A stretch of DNA of 64,000 nucleotides from an uncultured Clostridia bacterium (GTDB lineage Bacteria; Bacillota; Clostridia; Christensenellales; Borkfalkiaceae). Of the stretch, positions 7,113-16,259 are shown one piece after another. Where the stretch lies: contig CALVWQ010000007.1 of the NCBI GenBank assembly GCA_944367535.1, positions 1 through 64,000 on the forward strand. Reading direction: 5' to 3'. Positions within the stretch are counted from its first letter, which is position 1, and each line of letters starts with the position of its first letter. Position numbers and translations under genes: made by a program. The notes beneath the pieces were generated by a model. It was not told the DNA's origin. It made no database searches and was given only the letters and a program-made list of their open reading frames with translations.

Positions 7113-8612
7113 ATGGTGAAAAATATCGAAGTCGATATGACGCACGGGCCCATATTCAAAAAAATATTTCTCTTTTCCGTACCGCTTATTTTTACGAACG
7201 TACTCCAAATACTTTTTAACTCTGCCGATATACTCATTCTTGGAATATTCGTCAATGACCGTGCGGTAGCCGCGGTGGGCGCGACGAGCGCGCTAATAAA
7301 TTTAATAGTAGGTATGTTCGTCGGGCTTTCGGTGGGTGCGAACGTTACGGTTGCGCGCTATCTCGGGAAGAATAACGTCGACAGCGTCCGAAAGACGGTG
7401 GGCATGTCTATGCTGCTTTCGGTATTGCTGGGATTTGTGCTTATATTCGTCGGGATTTTCGGCGCGAAAACTTTCCTAATTTGGATGAGCTGCGATATAA
7501 ACGTTCTCGACATGGCGACAAAATATCTGAAAATTTATTTTATAGGCATGCCGGTGATGATGCTTTATAATTTCTGCGCGTCTATTCTGCGCGCTGCGGG
7601 CGAAACGGTGCGCCCGTTGATTTTTCTGGCTATTGGCGGTATCCTTAATATTTTTCTCAATATTTTCTTTATTTTGGTTTTTCATAAAGATGTGGAAGGC
7701 GTGGCGATTGCGACTGTCGTCTCGCAGGCGTTTTCGGCAATCATGTGCGTTGTTTTGCTTGCGAAAAACAGCGGGGCGGTTAAACTTCAAAGGAAGTTTA
7801 TAAGATTTTATAAGGAAGAACTTGTCGGTTTAATAAGGATAGGCGTACCCGCGGGTATACAGGGCTGCCTGTTTTCTCTTTCCAACGTTATAATACAGTC
7901 GAGTGTCAATTCTTTCGGAGAAATAGTGATGGCGGGCAATTCATACGCTCAGCAATTCGAGGCGATGGTCTATCAGTCGATGAACGGTATTGCTCTTGCC
8001 GCACTTTCTTTTGTGGGACAGAATTATGGCGCCGGAAAATTCGGAAGAATCAAAAGAGTTACATACGAATGTATTCTTACGGTAATTCTCGTGGGAGTGG
8101 TTATAGGCGGTATTCTCGCGATATTTGCCCCGCAACTCGTAGGACTTATTTCAAAAGAGGAAAAGACAATCATGGTCGCCGCCAAAAGAATGGCGATTAT
8201 AAGTTCGCTTTATTTTCTCTGCGGAATCATGGACGTTTACAGTTATTCTTTGAGAGGACTCGGAAAGAGTACGGCGGCAATGGTCATAACTCTTTTCGGG
8301 ACTTGCGTTTTCAGGGTTATATGGGTATACTCGTTTCTGGCGGTCATCGACGAGGTTTATATAATTTACTGGGCATATCCCATAACATGGGTGCTTACGG
8401 GGCTCGTGCTCGCGCTTTACTATCATGTAACACTCAACAAATTAAGAATTGCCTATATTGAAAACGAAGGGGCAGGCTTGGAAGGCGATACACTCTCGTC
8501 GGAAGATTTATCCGAAAGCGATGATAAAATCGATTGCAAAAATGAGCGCGGTGAGGAAAAATCCATTCAAGACGAGTTTAAAGACGATGCCGTTAACAAT
8601 ATAATCATATAA
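7113..8612 (+). CDS. MATE family efflux transporter
   Basis: A 499-residue polytopic membrane protein of the multidrug and toxin extrusion (MATE) family. After the short N-terminus MTHGPIFKKIFLFSVPLIF comes the family's first segment (LQILFNSADILILGIF) and twelve predicted helices in two bundles, with a matching motif in the second half (VPAGIQGCLFSLSNVIIQSS). The family exports cationic drugs or metabolites against H+ or Na+; the substrate here is unknown. The C-terminus carries an unusual acidic soluble tail of about 60 residues (LSSEDLSESDDKIDCKNERG and beyond) absent from typical members. The start at 7113 was chosen by homology and the GGTGA upstream. A strong terminator follows at 8706. 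Confidence 0.9.
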   Translation: MVKNIEVDMTHGPIFKKIFLFSVPLIFTNVLQILFNSADILILGIFVNDRAVAAVGATSALINLIVGMFVGLSVGANVTVARYLGKNNVDSVRKTVGMSMLLSVLLGFVLIFVGIFGAKTFLIWMSCDINVLDMATKYLKIYFIGMPVMMLYNFCASILRAAGETVRPLIFLAIGGILNIFLNIFFILVFHKDVEGVAIATVVSQAFSAIMCVVLLAKNSGAVKLQRKFIRFYKEELVGLIRIGVPAGIQGCLFSLSNVIIQSSVNSFGEIVMAGNSYAQQFEAMVYQSMNGIALAALSFVGQNYGAGKFGRIKRVTYECILTVILVGVVIGGILAIFAPQLVGLISKEEKTIMVAAKRMAIISSLYFLCGIMDVYSYSLRGLGKSTAAMVITLFGTCVFRVIWVYSFLAVIDEVYIIYWAYPITWVLTGLVLALYYHVTLNKLRIAYIENEGAGLEGDTLSSEDLSESDDKIDCKNERGEEKSIQDEFKDDAVNNIII

Positions 8613-8705
8613 AACATATCCGATAAATCTCATAATCGTAAATAACCGATTATCCGCGCAATAAAACCGGAATTTGTTCATTGCAATAAAACTGAATTTT
8701 TTTAT

Positions 8706-8747
8706 AAGTTTCTGCGCGCCCGCAGCATTGCGGGCGCGCAGAAACTT
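8706..8747 (+). terminator. Strong intrinsic terminator after the MATE gene
   Basis: Perfect 18-bp arms at 8706-8723 and 8730-8747, loop AGCATT, followed by TTATTTT. It isolates the MATE gene from the phage-type cassette downstream. Two near-identical 17-18 base segments (8658-8675 and 8683-8699, GCAATAAAAC...GAATTT) lie just before it. Confidence 0.85.
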
Positions 8748-9067
8748 TTATTTTCACATTTACCAAGAATTGTTTTTAGTTTCATTTCAAATTTAATTTA
8801 ACTTTTATTTTCATAACAGTATTTTAACATTCATATTAACTTTTAACTTAAAAAGAATTCGGTTGTACCTTCTCAATGCGGACAATAATTTTTCGATTTT
8901 TCATTCTGTATGCGGAAAAACCGTGAAAAACATAAACTACGCCGACACGGCAAACGTAAAAACAGACTGAAAAAATTTTAATTTTATCGGTCATATATTC
9001 TTTAACGTGTTAAAATCGGGTGATAAAATGTGCGCGATGTTAAAAATCTGCGGCACAACGGGGGATT
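8748..9067. other. A/T-rich intergenic region upstream of the phage-type cassette
   Basis: About 320 bases without a plausible gene on either strand. The first part is very A/T rich with scattered TTTAA/TTAAC words. The only structure I can support is the promoter-operator candidate at 9001-9029. I found no tRNA, no integrase and no segment obviously repeated at the far side of the cassette (17157-17415), so no attachment site is called. Confidence 0.5.
9001..9029 (+). promoter_or_regulatory. Candidate promoter of the phage-type cassette with overlapping dyad
   Basis: TTTAAC (9001-9006), 17 bases, TAAAAT (9024-9029), 38 bases before the terL ATG. An inverted repeat TTAAC-GT-GTTAA (9002-9013) covers the -35, a typical place for a repressor operator. 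Both elements deviate from consensus, so this is tentative. Confidence 0.4.
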
Positions 9068-10543
9068 ATGAGTTTGGGAAAAAACGGCGAAGTTTTAAGG
9101 GCGGCTGTATCGAGATTGAAAGAAGTGGAAAACGAGATTTCGGCGCGGAAAGAATACGATGTTATATCCCGCTATAATACGGGGGAGAAAGTTCACTTCA
9201 AACAACTTGCTTTTCATAAATGCCCCAAAAAAAATCGCTGGGTGTTCGGCGGCAACAGGAGCGGCAAAACGGAGTGCGGTGCGGTGGAAGCGGTATATTT
9301 TGCGCGGGGAATACATCCTTACAGACAAAACAAAGCCAATGTTTTCGGGTGGGTAGTGTCTCTTTCCTCGCAGGTTCAGAGGGACGTCGCGCAGGCGAAA
9401 ATCCTGCACTATCTCAATCCGCGCTGGATAGAAGATATAACGATGTCGTCGGGGCGAAAAGACAGCCCCGAATACGGGGTTATAGACCAGATTAAAATAC
9501 GAAACGTGTTCGGCGGCATTTCCGTCATAGGTTTCAAGTCATGCGACCAGGGCAGGGAAAAATTTCAGGGCAGTTCGCTCGACTTTGTGTGGTTCGACGA
9601 GGAACCTCCGAAGGATATTTACGAAGAATGCCGTATGCGCCTTCTGGATAAGGGCGGCGACATGTTCGGGACCATGACGCCGCTTAAAGGGCTGACTTTT
9701 GTCTATGACGAGATATATCTGAATCCCGGAAATTCGCCCGAGATTTGGTGTGAATTCATGGAATGGGCGGACAATCCGTTTCTAAGCGAAGAAGAGGTGA
9801 AAGGACTCACTGCCACGCTTTCCGACGAACAGCTCGAATCGAGAAGATACGGCAGATTCAAAAGCGGCGCGGGACTTGTCTATCCCGAATTCGATGCGGC
9901 GGTAAATGTAATAGAGCCGCGGCCGATACCTCGGGAATGGTACGACACGATTTCCATAGACCCCGGGCTTCACAACCCGCTGTCCGCGCATTGGTACGCG
10001 GTGGACTACGACGGTACCGTATACGTCGTCGCAGAACATTACGAGGCGGAAAAAGATATAGAATATCATTCGCGAAAAATAAAAGAAAAGTGCGACGAAC
10101 TCGGCTGGCACAGGGGCGCGGGCGGATATATCGAGGCGCTTATCGATTCGGCGGCAAATCAGAAAACTCTTGCGTCATTGAAGTCGGTCGGCGAGTTGTT
10201 TTACGAGTGCGGCATCGCCGTAAATACCAAAGTGAACAAGGACCTTTTTTCGGGCATACAGCGCGTGAAATCCTATCTCAAACAGACGGACGGCGCGGCG
10301 GGATTGTATATTTTCAGCAGTTGCGTCAACCTGATACGCGAACTTAAAAGCTACCGTTGGGCGGCCGGCGACGTGCCGAGAAAGGTCGACGACCATTCGT
10401 TGGACGAATTAAGGTATTATCTGATGACCAAACCCGAAAAAACTCCCCCTAAAAAACCTAAGACGGAAATACAGAAAGATAAGGAGAGACTGTACAGAAA
10501 AATAATGAATGAAAGAAAGAGATATAAAGGCGGCGGCCGATGA
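9068..10543 (+). CDS. Phage terminase large subunit (TerL)
   Basis: A 491-residue packaging motor. The ATPase domain has Walker A GGNRSGKT at residues 61-68, Walker B LDFVWFDEEP with the acidic pair at about 177-178, and coupling motif TMTPLKG near 202-208. The C-terminal RNase H-like nuclease has its first Asp in SIDPG (about 298), a second acidic site in ALIDSAANQ and a third in KVDDHSLDELRYYLM. TerL pumps DNA through the portal and cuts the concatemer; all catalytic residues appear present, so it looks active. It starts at ATG 9068 behind a G-rich SD. The 3' end overlaps the next gene by 35 bases. Confidence 0.93.
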   Translation: MSLGKNGEVLRAAVSRLKEVENEISARKEYDVISRYNTGEKVHFKQLAFHKCPKKNRWVFGGNRSGKTECGAVEAVYFARGIHPYRQNKANVFGWVVSLSSQVQRDVAQAKILHYLNPRWIEDITMSSGRKDSPEYGVIDQIKIRNVFGGISVIGFKSCDQGREKFQGSSLDFVWFDEEPPKDIYEECRMRLLDKGGDMFGTMTPLKGLTFVYDEIYLNPGNSPEIWCEFMEWADNPFLSEEEVKGLTATLSDEQLESRRYGRFKSGAGLVYPEFDAAVNVIEPRPIPREWYDTISIDPGLHNPLSAHWYAVDYDGTVYVVAEHYEAEKDIEYHSRKIKEKCDELGWHRGAGGYIEALIDSAANQKTLASLKSVGELFYECGIAVNTKVNKDLFSGIQRVKSYLKQTDGAAGLYIFSSCVNLIRELKSYRWAAGDVPRKVDDHSLDELRYYLMTKPEKTPPKKPKTEIQKDKERLYRKIMNERKRYKGGGR

Positions 10544-10817
10544 GAAAAAACTTAAAAACGCGCTCGTGAAACGCGCTCTCGGCTACAATGCGAAAGAAGT
10601 TACGGAAGAATACGTGAACGACGAGGACGGCGCCATGAAACTGAGCAAGAAAAAGGTTGTGGTGAAGAACGTTCCGCCCGACCTTACCGCGCTTAAATAT
10701 CTTCTGGAAACGGAAAAAATACCGGTACAAGAAATGACGGACGAAGAATTGGAGGCGGAAAAGATAAGGCTATTAAAGATACTTCTCGGAGAGGATAAAA
10801 ACGATAAGGAGAATTAA
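10509..10817 (+). CDS. Small packaging-associated protein, terminase-small-subunit-like
   Basis: A 102-residue charged protein that overlaps the end of terL. The segments LVKRALGYNAKEVTEEY and KKKVVVKNVPPDLTALKYLL recall a module found in or next to small terminase proteins of Firmicutes phages (from memory, not searched). Position between TerL and portal agrees with a packaging role such as TerS-like DNA recognition. No obvious helix-turn-helix is seen and the C-terminus is an acidic/basic helix (EELEAEKIRLLKILLGEDK). The start is uncertain: ATG 10509 has no clear SD, and a GTG at 10566 is possible. Confidence 0.55.
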   Translation: MKERDIKAAADEKKLKNALVKRALGYNAKEVTEEYVNDEDGAMKLSKKKVVVKNVPPDLTALKYLLETEKIPVQEMTDEELEAEKIRLLKILLGEDKNDKEN

Positions 10818-10820
10818 AAT

Positions 10821-12671
10821 TTGGAGTTGAAAAAACAAGAAAAGAAAGAGAAAGATAAATTTGCCGAAGAACTCGCGGCGGAGACCGAAAGGGATTTCGA
10901 GGCGCGCAGGAAAGCGCGGCTCGGTTACGAGCGGCAATGGGAACTCAATATGAATTTTTTAAGGGGCAATCAGTATTGCGACCTGAACATTCGCGGCGAA
11001 ATAGTGCAGGAAGATAAGTCGTTTTTCTGGCAGAACAGGGAAGTGTTTAACCACATAGCGCCGCTTACCGAATCGAGGCTCGCCCGATTTTCACGCATAA
11101 AACCCGTATTATCCGTAAGACCCGCGACGGACGACGAAAAAGACGTCGGCGGCGCGGAAGCGGCGGAAAAACTCGTGGCGGCGGTTTTTGAAAGGGTACG
11201 TATGGAAGAAACGGTAAGAAAGGCTACGGTTTGGAGCGAGACGTGCGGCACGGGTTTTTATAAGGTGCTGTGGGACGAGAACGGCGGCGAAAAGATAGGC
11301 GAAGTGGACGGCAAAAGCGTATACGGGGGCGAAGTGTCCGTTACCGCGGTATCGCCCTTCGAGATATTTCCCGATAATCTGTTTGCGGAAAATATCGAGG
11401 ACTGTTTCAGCATAATACAGGCGAAAGCCATGCCCGTACGCGAGATAAAAAGAATATACGGCGCGGACGTGGCGGGCGGAGACGTCGATGTTTACAGTCT
11501 TGCGCCGGGCGGCGCCGGCACGGGCGGTGAAAGCGTGCTTTCAGACGCCGCCGTCGTGATAGAAAAATACGAAAGACCGTCGGAAGAATTTCCGCGCGGA
11601 AGAATAATCACGGTATCGGGCGGAAAACTGCTGTATTACGGTGAATTGCCGTATGAGAACGGTGCGGAAAAGACGAGGACTTTTCCTTTTATAAAACAGG
11701 ACAGTATATCCGTCGCGGGGAATTTTTTCGGCGCGGGAGTAATAGAACGGCTCATTCCCGTTCAGCGCGCTTATAATGCGGTAAAGAACAGAAAACACGA
11801 ATTTCTGAACAGGCTTTCGACGGGGGTCATGACGGTCGAGGACGGCTCTGTGGACGTGGAAGATTTAAAAGAGGAGGGACTGCCTCCCGGAAAAATACTC
11901 GTTTACAGACAGGGTGCGACTGCGCCCGAAATGATGAAAGAATCGGATATGCCCTCGGATTTTAACGACGAGGAGGATAAACTCATAAACGAGTTTGTAA
12001 TCATAAGCGGGGTCTCGGATATTTCGTCCTCGTCTTCGAACGCAAACATAAAAAGCGGCAGCGCGCTCGAACTTTTAATCGAGCAGGACAACGAAAGACT
12101 TTTGCTGCCCGCGGAAGAAATAAGAAAATGTTATGTTGAAGCGGCAAAACATATTATAAGACTGTACGCGCAGTTTTCGGCGGGAATGAGACCGATAAGG
12201 TACAAAGACAAGGCTAAAAAGACGAAAATAATGTACGTTCGTGGCGAAACGCTCTGTTCGGACGACGTCTACACCGAAAACGAGAACGACCTTTTGTATT
12301 CGCAGAACACCAAAAAAGAGATGATGTTCAAACTGTATGAGAGCGGGCTTCTCGGCGACGAAAACGGCAGACTGCGCCCTGCGACGAAAGAAAAACTTCT
12401 TTCACTGCTCGGTTATAAGGACCTCGATTACCGAAAGGGGCTTTCGGAGTTACAGGAAGAAAAGGCGAGGGCGGAAAATTCCGCGCTGTTAAAAGGCTCG
12501 GTGAAAGTAGACGAGGTTGACGACGACTCGGTACATATAGACGAACATTCGAGATATGTTTTGAGCGAATACGACGAGCTGACGGAAGAAACGCGCGAGA
12601 GATTCTACTCGCACATAAAAGAACACAAAATAAGACAGAACGAAAAAAACGATAAGGAGAAGACAATATGA
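10821..12671 (+). CDS. Phage portal protein, P22-like
   Basis: A 616-residue portal protein, the dodecameric ring at the capsid vertex through which DNA enters. The charged N-terminal helix, YERQWELNMNFLRGNQYCD, FFWQNREVFNHIAPLTESRLAR and the segment VSPFEIFPDNLFAENIEDC fit P22-type podovirus portals; VQRAYNAVKNRKHEFLNR marks the stem/wing region. It starts at TTG with AAGGAG ten bases upstream. The 3' end overlaps the scaffold gene as ATGA. Length is somewhat under that of P22 gp1 (725) but full for many Firmicutes homologues, with no frameshift. Confidence 0.88.
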   Translation: MELKKQEKKEKDKFAEELAAETERDFEARRKARLGYERQWELNMNFLRGNQYCDLNIRGEIVQEDKSFFWQNREVFNHIAPLTESRLARFSRIKPVLSVRPATDDEKDVGGAEAAEKLVAAVFERVRMEETVRKATVWSETCGTGFYKVLWDENGGEKIGEVDGKSVYGGEVSVTAVSPFEIFPDNLFAENIEDCFSIIQAKAMPVREIKRIYGADVAGGDVDVYSLAPGGAGTGGESVLSDAAVVIEKYERPSEEFPRGRIITVSGGKLLYYGELPYENGAEKTRTFPFIKQDSISVAGNFFGAGVIERLIPVQRAYNAVKNRKHEFLNRLSTGVMTVEDGSVDVEDLKEEGLPPGKILVYRQGATAPEMMKESDMPSDFNDEEDKLINEFVIISGVSDISSSSSNANIKSGSALELLIEQDNERLLLPAEEIRKCYVEAAKHIIRLYAQFSAGMRPIRYKDKAKKTKIMYVRGETLCSDDVYTENENDLLYSQNTKKEMMFKLYESGLLGDENGRLRPATKEKLLSLLGYKDLDYRKGLSELQEEKARAENSALLKGSVKVDEVDDDSVHIDEHSRYVLSEYDELTEETRERFYSHIKEHKIRQNEKNDKEKTI

Positions 12672-13120
12672 ACGAAGAACCGAAAAATGAACAAGCCGCG
12701 CCGGAAGAAGCGCATGCCGCGGAAGCGGAAAATTTCACGGGCGAAAAAAAGGAGGCGGTCTCATACGGTAAGTTCAAAAATGCAGACGCGCTCTACGCCG
12801 CATACAATTCTTTACAGGCTGAATTCACCAAACGCTGTCAGCGATTGAAAGAACTTGAAGCGGCGGCGGAAAGGACGGATAAGCAAAGCCCCGTCCCCGA
12901 AAGAACGGAAATGCCCGAACAAAAAGGAGAGGGGATAACCCAACGCGAAAGAGAGGAAATACTCAAAGGTTATCTCAAGGATATTCTCGGGCAGAAGACT
13001 GGCGCGATTATAATGGACGGAGCGGGTACGGGACTCAAAACGCCCGTGAGCCGTCCGAAAACCGTCGAGGAGGCGGGAACGCTTTTTAAAGACCTGCTCG
13101 GCGGGAAAAATAAAATTTAA
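12668..13120 (+). CDS. Phage scaffolding-like protein
   Basis: A 150-residue highly charged protein between portal and capsid genes, the expected place for a scaffold. The segment SYGKFKNADALYAAYNSLQAEF followed by a coiled-coil (KRCQRLKELEAAAE) is a pattern common in phage scaffolding proteins. The N-terminus is acidic and low in complexity, the C-terminus ends in a basic helix that could bind the capsid shell. Scaffolds direct procapsid assembly and are then removed. The ATG overlaps the portal TGA. Confidence 0.72.
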   Translation: MNEEPKNEQAAPEEAHAAEAENFTGEKKEAVSYGKFKNADALYAAYNSLQAEFTKRCQRLKELEAAAERTDKQSPVPERTEMPEQKGEGITQREREEILKGYLKDILGQKTGAIIMDGAGTGLKTPVSRPKTVEEAGTLFKDLLGGKNKI

Positions 13121-13129
13121 GGAGAAAAA

Positions 13130-14302
13130 ATGGCGGTAACACTGACGAGTGCGGACAGCGCGCTCAAAACATATTATCTTGACGCTGTCGCAGAACAACT
13201 GAACATATCCAATCCTCTTTTTGCGAGGATAAAACAAAGCACGAACGACGTTTGGGGCAAGGAAGTAAGAAAACTTGCCGTATACGGCGTGAACGGCGGA
13301 ATAGGCGCAGGCACGGAGGAAGGAGAACTGCCTTCGGCGACCGGCAACAATTACAGCGAGATGGTGACGACGCTGAAAAACCTTTACGGAACAATCGAAA
13401 TTTCGGATAAGGCGGTAAGGGCTTCCGAGAACAACGCAGGCGCGTTCGTCAATCTTCTTAACGCCGAAATGGAGGGACTCATAAAATCGAGCACTTTCAA
13501 TTTCGGAAGAATGCTTTTCGGCGACGGCACGGGCGTAATCGCAAAGGTATCCAATATAGAAGAGGGAGTAATTACGGTAGATTCCGTAAAGAACATCGTT
13601 GAAGGGATGGTTGTTGATTTCAGAACGCCGATAGGAGTAGCGATAACGAGTGGCACGGGGAGAAGGGTTATTCGCGTTGACAGGGCAGAGAATATTGTAA
13701 CTCTCGACGGGTCCTCGTCAGATAATGCGGATATAATTCAGGGAATGATTATCACGGTACAGGGCTCATACAACAACGAACTTACGGGACTTAAAGCGAT
13801 ATTCGATACGACAAAAAATCTTTACGGGCTTTCGCGAACCGAAAATTCATGGCTCAACCCCTATATAAATTCGTCTGTCGGTACATTGTCTGAGGAGATT
13901 ATCCAAAAAGCAATAGACGAAATCGAAGACATAAGCGGCGGTACAATCAATTTCATAGTCTGTTCAAGAGGGGTGCGCCGCGCGTTGCAGAAAATTCTAT
14001 CCGCGAACAAAAGGCTGGTTGACACGACCGAGCTCACGGGCGGGTATAAGACTATAACCTATAACGGAATACCGGTAGTCGCGGACAGATTTTGTCCTGA
14101 AGGAACCATGTATCTTTTGAACACCGAAGATTTTACGCTTCATCAGTTATGCGATTGGCAGTGGCTTACGGGGGACGACGGCAAAGTGCTTAAACAGGTG
14201 GCCGGCAAACCCGTCTATACCGCGACGCTTGTAAAATACGCCGACCTTATCTGTGCGCGTCCCTGCGGTCAGGGCATGCTTTCGGGTATCACGGAATCGT
14301 AA
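13130..14302 (+). CDS. Phage major capsid protein (HK97 fold, P22-coat-like)
   Basis: A 390-residue capsid protein directly after the scaffold and preceded by AAGGAG. N-terminal LKTYYLDAVAEQLNISNPLFARIK is typical of the arm region; GNNYSEMVTTLKNLYGTIEISDKAVRA belongs to the E-loop/spine area; residues about 150-210 form a beta-rich insertion (VITVDSVKNIVEGMVVDF, TLDGSSSDN) that could be an Ig-like domain; INFIVCSRGVRRALQKIL and GGYKTITYNGIPVVADRFCP mark the A domain. It should form the icosahedral shell. The insert placement resembles P22-type coats, which also need a scaffold, in agreement with the gene order. Confidence 0.88.
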   Translation: MAVTLTSADSALKTYYLDAVAEQLNISNPLFARIKQSTNDVWGKEVRKLAVYGVNGGIGAGTEEGELPSATGNNYSEMVTTLKNLYGTIEISDKAVRASENNAGAFVNLLNAEMEGLIKSSTFNFGRMLFGDGTGVIAKVSNIEEGVITVDSVKNIVEGMVVDFRTPIGVAITSGTGRRVIRVDRAENIVTLDGSSSDNADIIQGMIITVQGSYNNELTGLKAIFDTTKNLYGLSRTENSWLNPYINSSVGTLSEEIIQKAIDEIEDISGGTINFIVCSRGVRRALQKILSANKRLVDTTELTGGYKTITYNGIPVVADRFCPEGTMYLLNTEDFTLHQLCDWQWLTGDDGKVLKQVAGKPVYTATLVKYADLICARPCGQGMLSGITES

Positions 14303-14400
14303 AAAAGCCTTTTGCGGTATAAAAATAAAACTGCATAAATAAGGGTGCCTTGTCTGCCTCTTTTTTTGAGGCATTATTATTCCTTACGGGGAAATATCGG

Positions 14401-14433
14401 TCGCGTCGGGCTGCAATCGTGCGCCCGACGCGA
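14401..14433 (+). terminator. Hairpin with T-rich tail directly after the capsid gene
   Basis: Perfect 11-bp arms at 14401-14411 and 14423-14433 followed by TTTTATT, then AAGGAGGAG of the next gene. A smaller TGCCTC/GAGGCA hairpin lies upstream at about 14351-14370. A partial terminator here would make capsid transcripts more abundant than distal ones, as often seen in phage head operons. Confidence 0.6.
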
Positions 14434-14453
14434 TTTTATTAAGGAGGAGAAAA

Positions 14454-15017
14454 ATGAAATTATCGGAAATAGTCGCGGCGGCGGCGACATTGCTCGGGAG
14501 AGAGGAAATAAACGAGTATCTTTTAGATACGACGACGGAAAACGTTTCCGCGACGACGCTTGCGGAAGTAGATACCATGACTCGGCTTGCAAATCTCGTT
14601 TTGAACGAACTTGCGGGTAGTTATATACCAATGGTTTGTACAGAAAAAGTTACGCCTGTGAACGGGCGCGTGTATTATTCGGAATTAGACAGAAAAATAC
14701 TTAAAATAAGAGGCGTTTACGATGACTACGGCAGAAAATTGTTTTTTGTTGTTCATCCCGAATATTTGCATGCCCGCGGCGAAGCTGACAGCGTGGAGTA
14801 TGAGTATCTGCCTGATAATCTGGGGCTTACCGAGGAGACCGGATATCTCGATAAAGACGTGTCCGTAAGCGTGCTCGCTTACGGACTGGCGGCGGAAGTT
14901 TGCCTTTCTGAGAACAGATTCGACGAGGCGGTGATGTGGCGTAAGCGCTATTCCGACGGAGTTGCGTCATTCGCGCTGCCCGAAAGCGCGGTGATGAAAA
15001 GCAGGTGCTGGCTATGA
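14454..15017 (+). CDS. Putative head-tail connector/adaptor protein
   Basis: A 187-residue protein behind AAGGAGG, placed where phages encode the ring that binds under the portal. The N-terminal half is helical (KLSEIVAAAATLLGREEINE, DTMTRLANLVLNELAGSYIP), then a beta region (RVYYSELDRKILKIRGVYDD) and a final helix with VMWRKRYSDGVASF. This resembles gp6/gp15-type adaptors and the accessory factor position of P22 gp4. The call rests on position and general pattern. Its stop overlaps the next start as ATGA. Confidence 0.6.
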   Translation: MKLSEIVAAAATLLGREEINEYLLDTTTENVSATTLAEVDTMTRLANLVLNELAGSYIPMVCTEKVTPVNGRVYYSELDRKILKIRGVYDDYGRKLFFVVHPEYLHARGEADSVEYEYLPDNLGLTEETGYLDKDVSVSVLAYGLAAEVCLSENRFDEAVMWRKRYSDGVASFALPESAVMKSRCWL

Positions 15018-16255
15018 AAACGCCTCCGTTGTTTCAAAATGTGAACGCTGTAAAACATAGGTTTGTCTTGGACTACGATAAGGATTCGGAATCTTCCGCG
15101 GGAGTCGGGGAAAGCGGAAGGTCGCTTGTTTTTACGGAGTATAAGTCCGCGCCTGCGGGCAAACAGATAAAGCGGGTATACTTCGAGGGCGACACTCTTT
15201 TTGTTTACACTTCCGACGGTGATGTTTACCAGGATAAAGATTTGGAGTTCACGCTTTTAAATATCGGTAAGTTTGCCTCCGAACCCGATATAGTTTGCTT
15301 TATCGAGAAGGGAGCGAAAAAATTTCTCATATCGGGCGACGAAGGTTCGTTTCTTTCGGACGGCACGGAAACGGGGGTGGAAAAAGGGTCGCATTATGCA
15401 GAACATAAGAATATGCTGTTTATCGGAAAAGACCGCGGTTTGCGGTTTTCGGAGCCTTTCGACCTGACGGATTTTAAATCGGGCGGGGATACTGGCGGAA
15501 TTATAAATACCGAATATGACGACGGCGAAATAGAATGTCTGACCGAAAGCGGTGACTCTCTTGACATTCTATGCAAAAATAAAGTGCTCGTTCTGACAGC
15601 TGCGGGAGAAAAGGAGAATTTTTCCGTAACGAGATTAAAGACGGAATTTTTGGACGTCGAGCACGACTCGGCGGCGAGCGTGGGTGATAAGACGGTTTTC
15701 ATTAGCGCGGGCAGACTTTGCATTTTGTATAAATCGGCGGTAAAAATCATAAGGGATATGGGGGCGTCAGCCGATTTCGCCGTAACGGGGCGCGCAAGTT
15801 CTTTCGGCAGCGTCTATCTGCTCCCGTCTGAATGGGGCGGCGAAGAAAAACTGTATTGTTACGACACTGCCGACGGAAAAGAGTATTTTCTCGGCAAGGC
15901 GGAAGCGCTTTCGCGCTCGGGCGGCTTTGCCTTCGATGCCGTCGGCGGAAAAATCGCGGCGCTTAAATTCTCCTCGGACGGCGGGACTGTCGCCACTTTT
16001 CACGATTACGACGGTACTTATGATTTCGGGGCGTGCGCAAAAAAGACGCTTAATGCCGTCGGCGTTCACTGTAAGGGTACGGCAAAACTTGTTTTAAGCG
16101 GCGATTCCGCCAAAAAAACTTATGGTTTGCGGGACGGCTGCAACCAAATAAAAACCAAAATCGAATCGCGTGAATTTTCGGTAAATTTTACGGACAAATC
16201 GGAAGGTTTCCGCATCGCGAGAACGGTTTTCGAATATACGGTAAACGGGGAGTAA
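15014..16255 (+). CDS. Beta-rich phage head-completion (stabilisation) protein candidate
   Basis: A 413-residue protein made of short repeated beta segments rich in Gly, Asp and Phe/Tyr (GDTLFVYTSDGDVYQDKDL, KKFLISGDEGSFLSDG, DSLDILCKNKVLVLTAAGE, GKIAALKFSSDGGTVATF), which suggests a beta-propeller. In P22-like phages the packaged-DNA stabilisation protein gp10 has such a fold and lies after gp4, as here. It may therefore plug or extend the portal. No confident sequence identity. I prefer ATG 15014, whose overlap with the previous stop follows the style of the cassette; GTG 15005 is an alternative. Confidence 0.5.
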   Translation: MKTPPLFQNVNAVKHRFVLDYDKDSESSAGVGESGRSLVFTEYKSAPAGKQIKRVYFEGDTLFVYTSDGDVYQDKDLEFTLLNIGKFASEPDIVCFIEKGAKKFLISGDEGSFLSDGTETGVEKGSHYAEHKNMLFIGKDRGLRFSEPFDLTDFKSGGDTGGIINTEYDDGEIECLTESGDSLDILCKNKVLVLTAAGEKENFSVTRLKTEFLDVEHDSAASVGDKTVFISAGRLCILYKSAVKIIRDMGASADFAVTGRASSFGSVYLLPSEWGGEEKLYCYDTADGKEYFLGKAEALSRSGGFAFDAVGGKIAALKFSSDGGTVATFHDYDGTYDFGACAKKTLNAVGVHCKGTAKLVLSGDSAKKTYGLRDGCNQIKTKIESREFSVNFTDKSEGFRIARTVFEYTVNGE

Positions 16256-16259
16256 AATA

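Noticed and set aside
8748..9067. Attachment site for the phage-type cassette
   Set aside because: I compared the borders 8748-9067 and 17157-17415 by eye and saw no shared repeat longer than short A/T words, and no tRNA gene.
9763..10347. Plus-strand open frame of 194 codons inside terL
   Set aside because: Arg-rich, out of frame with the conserved nuclease motifs of TerL; a shadow.
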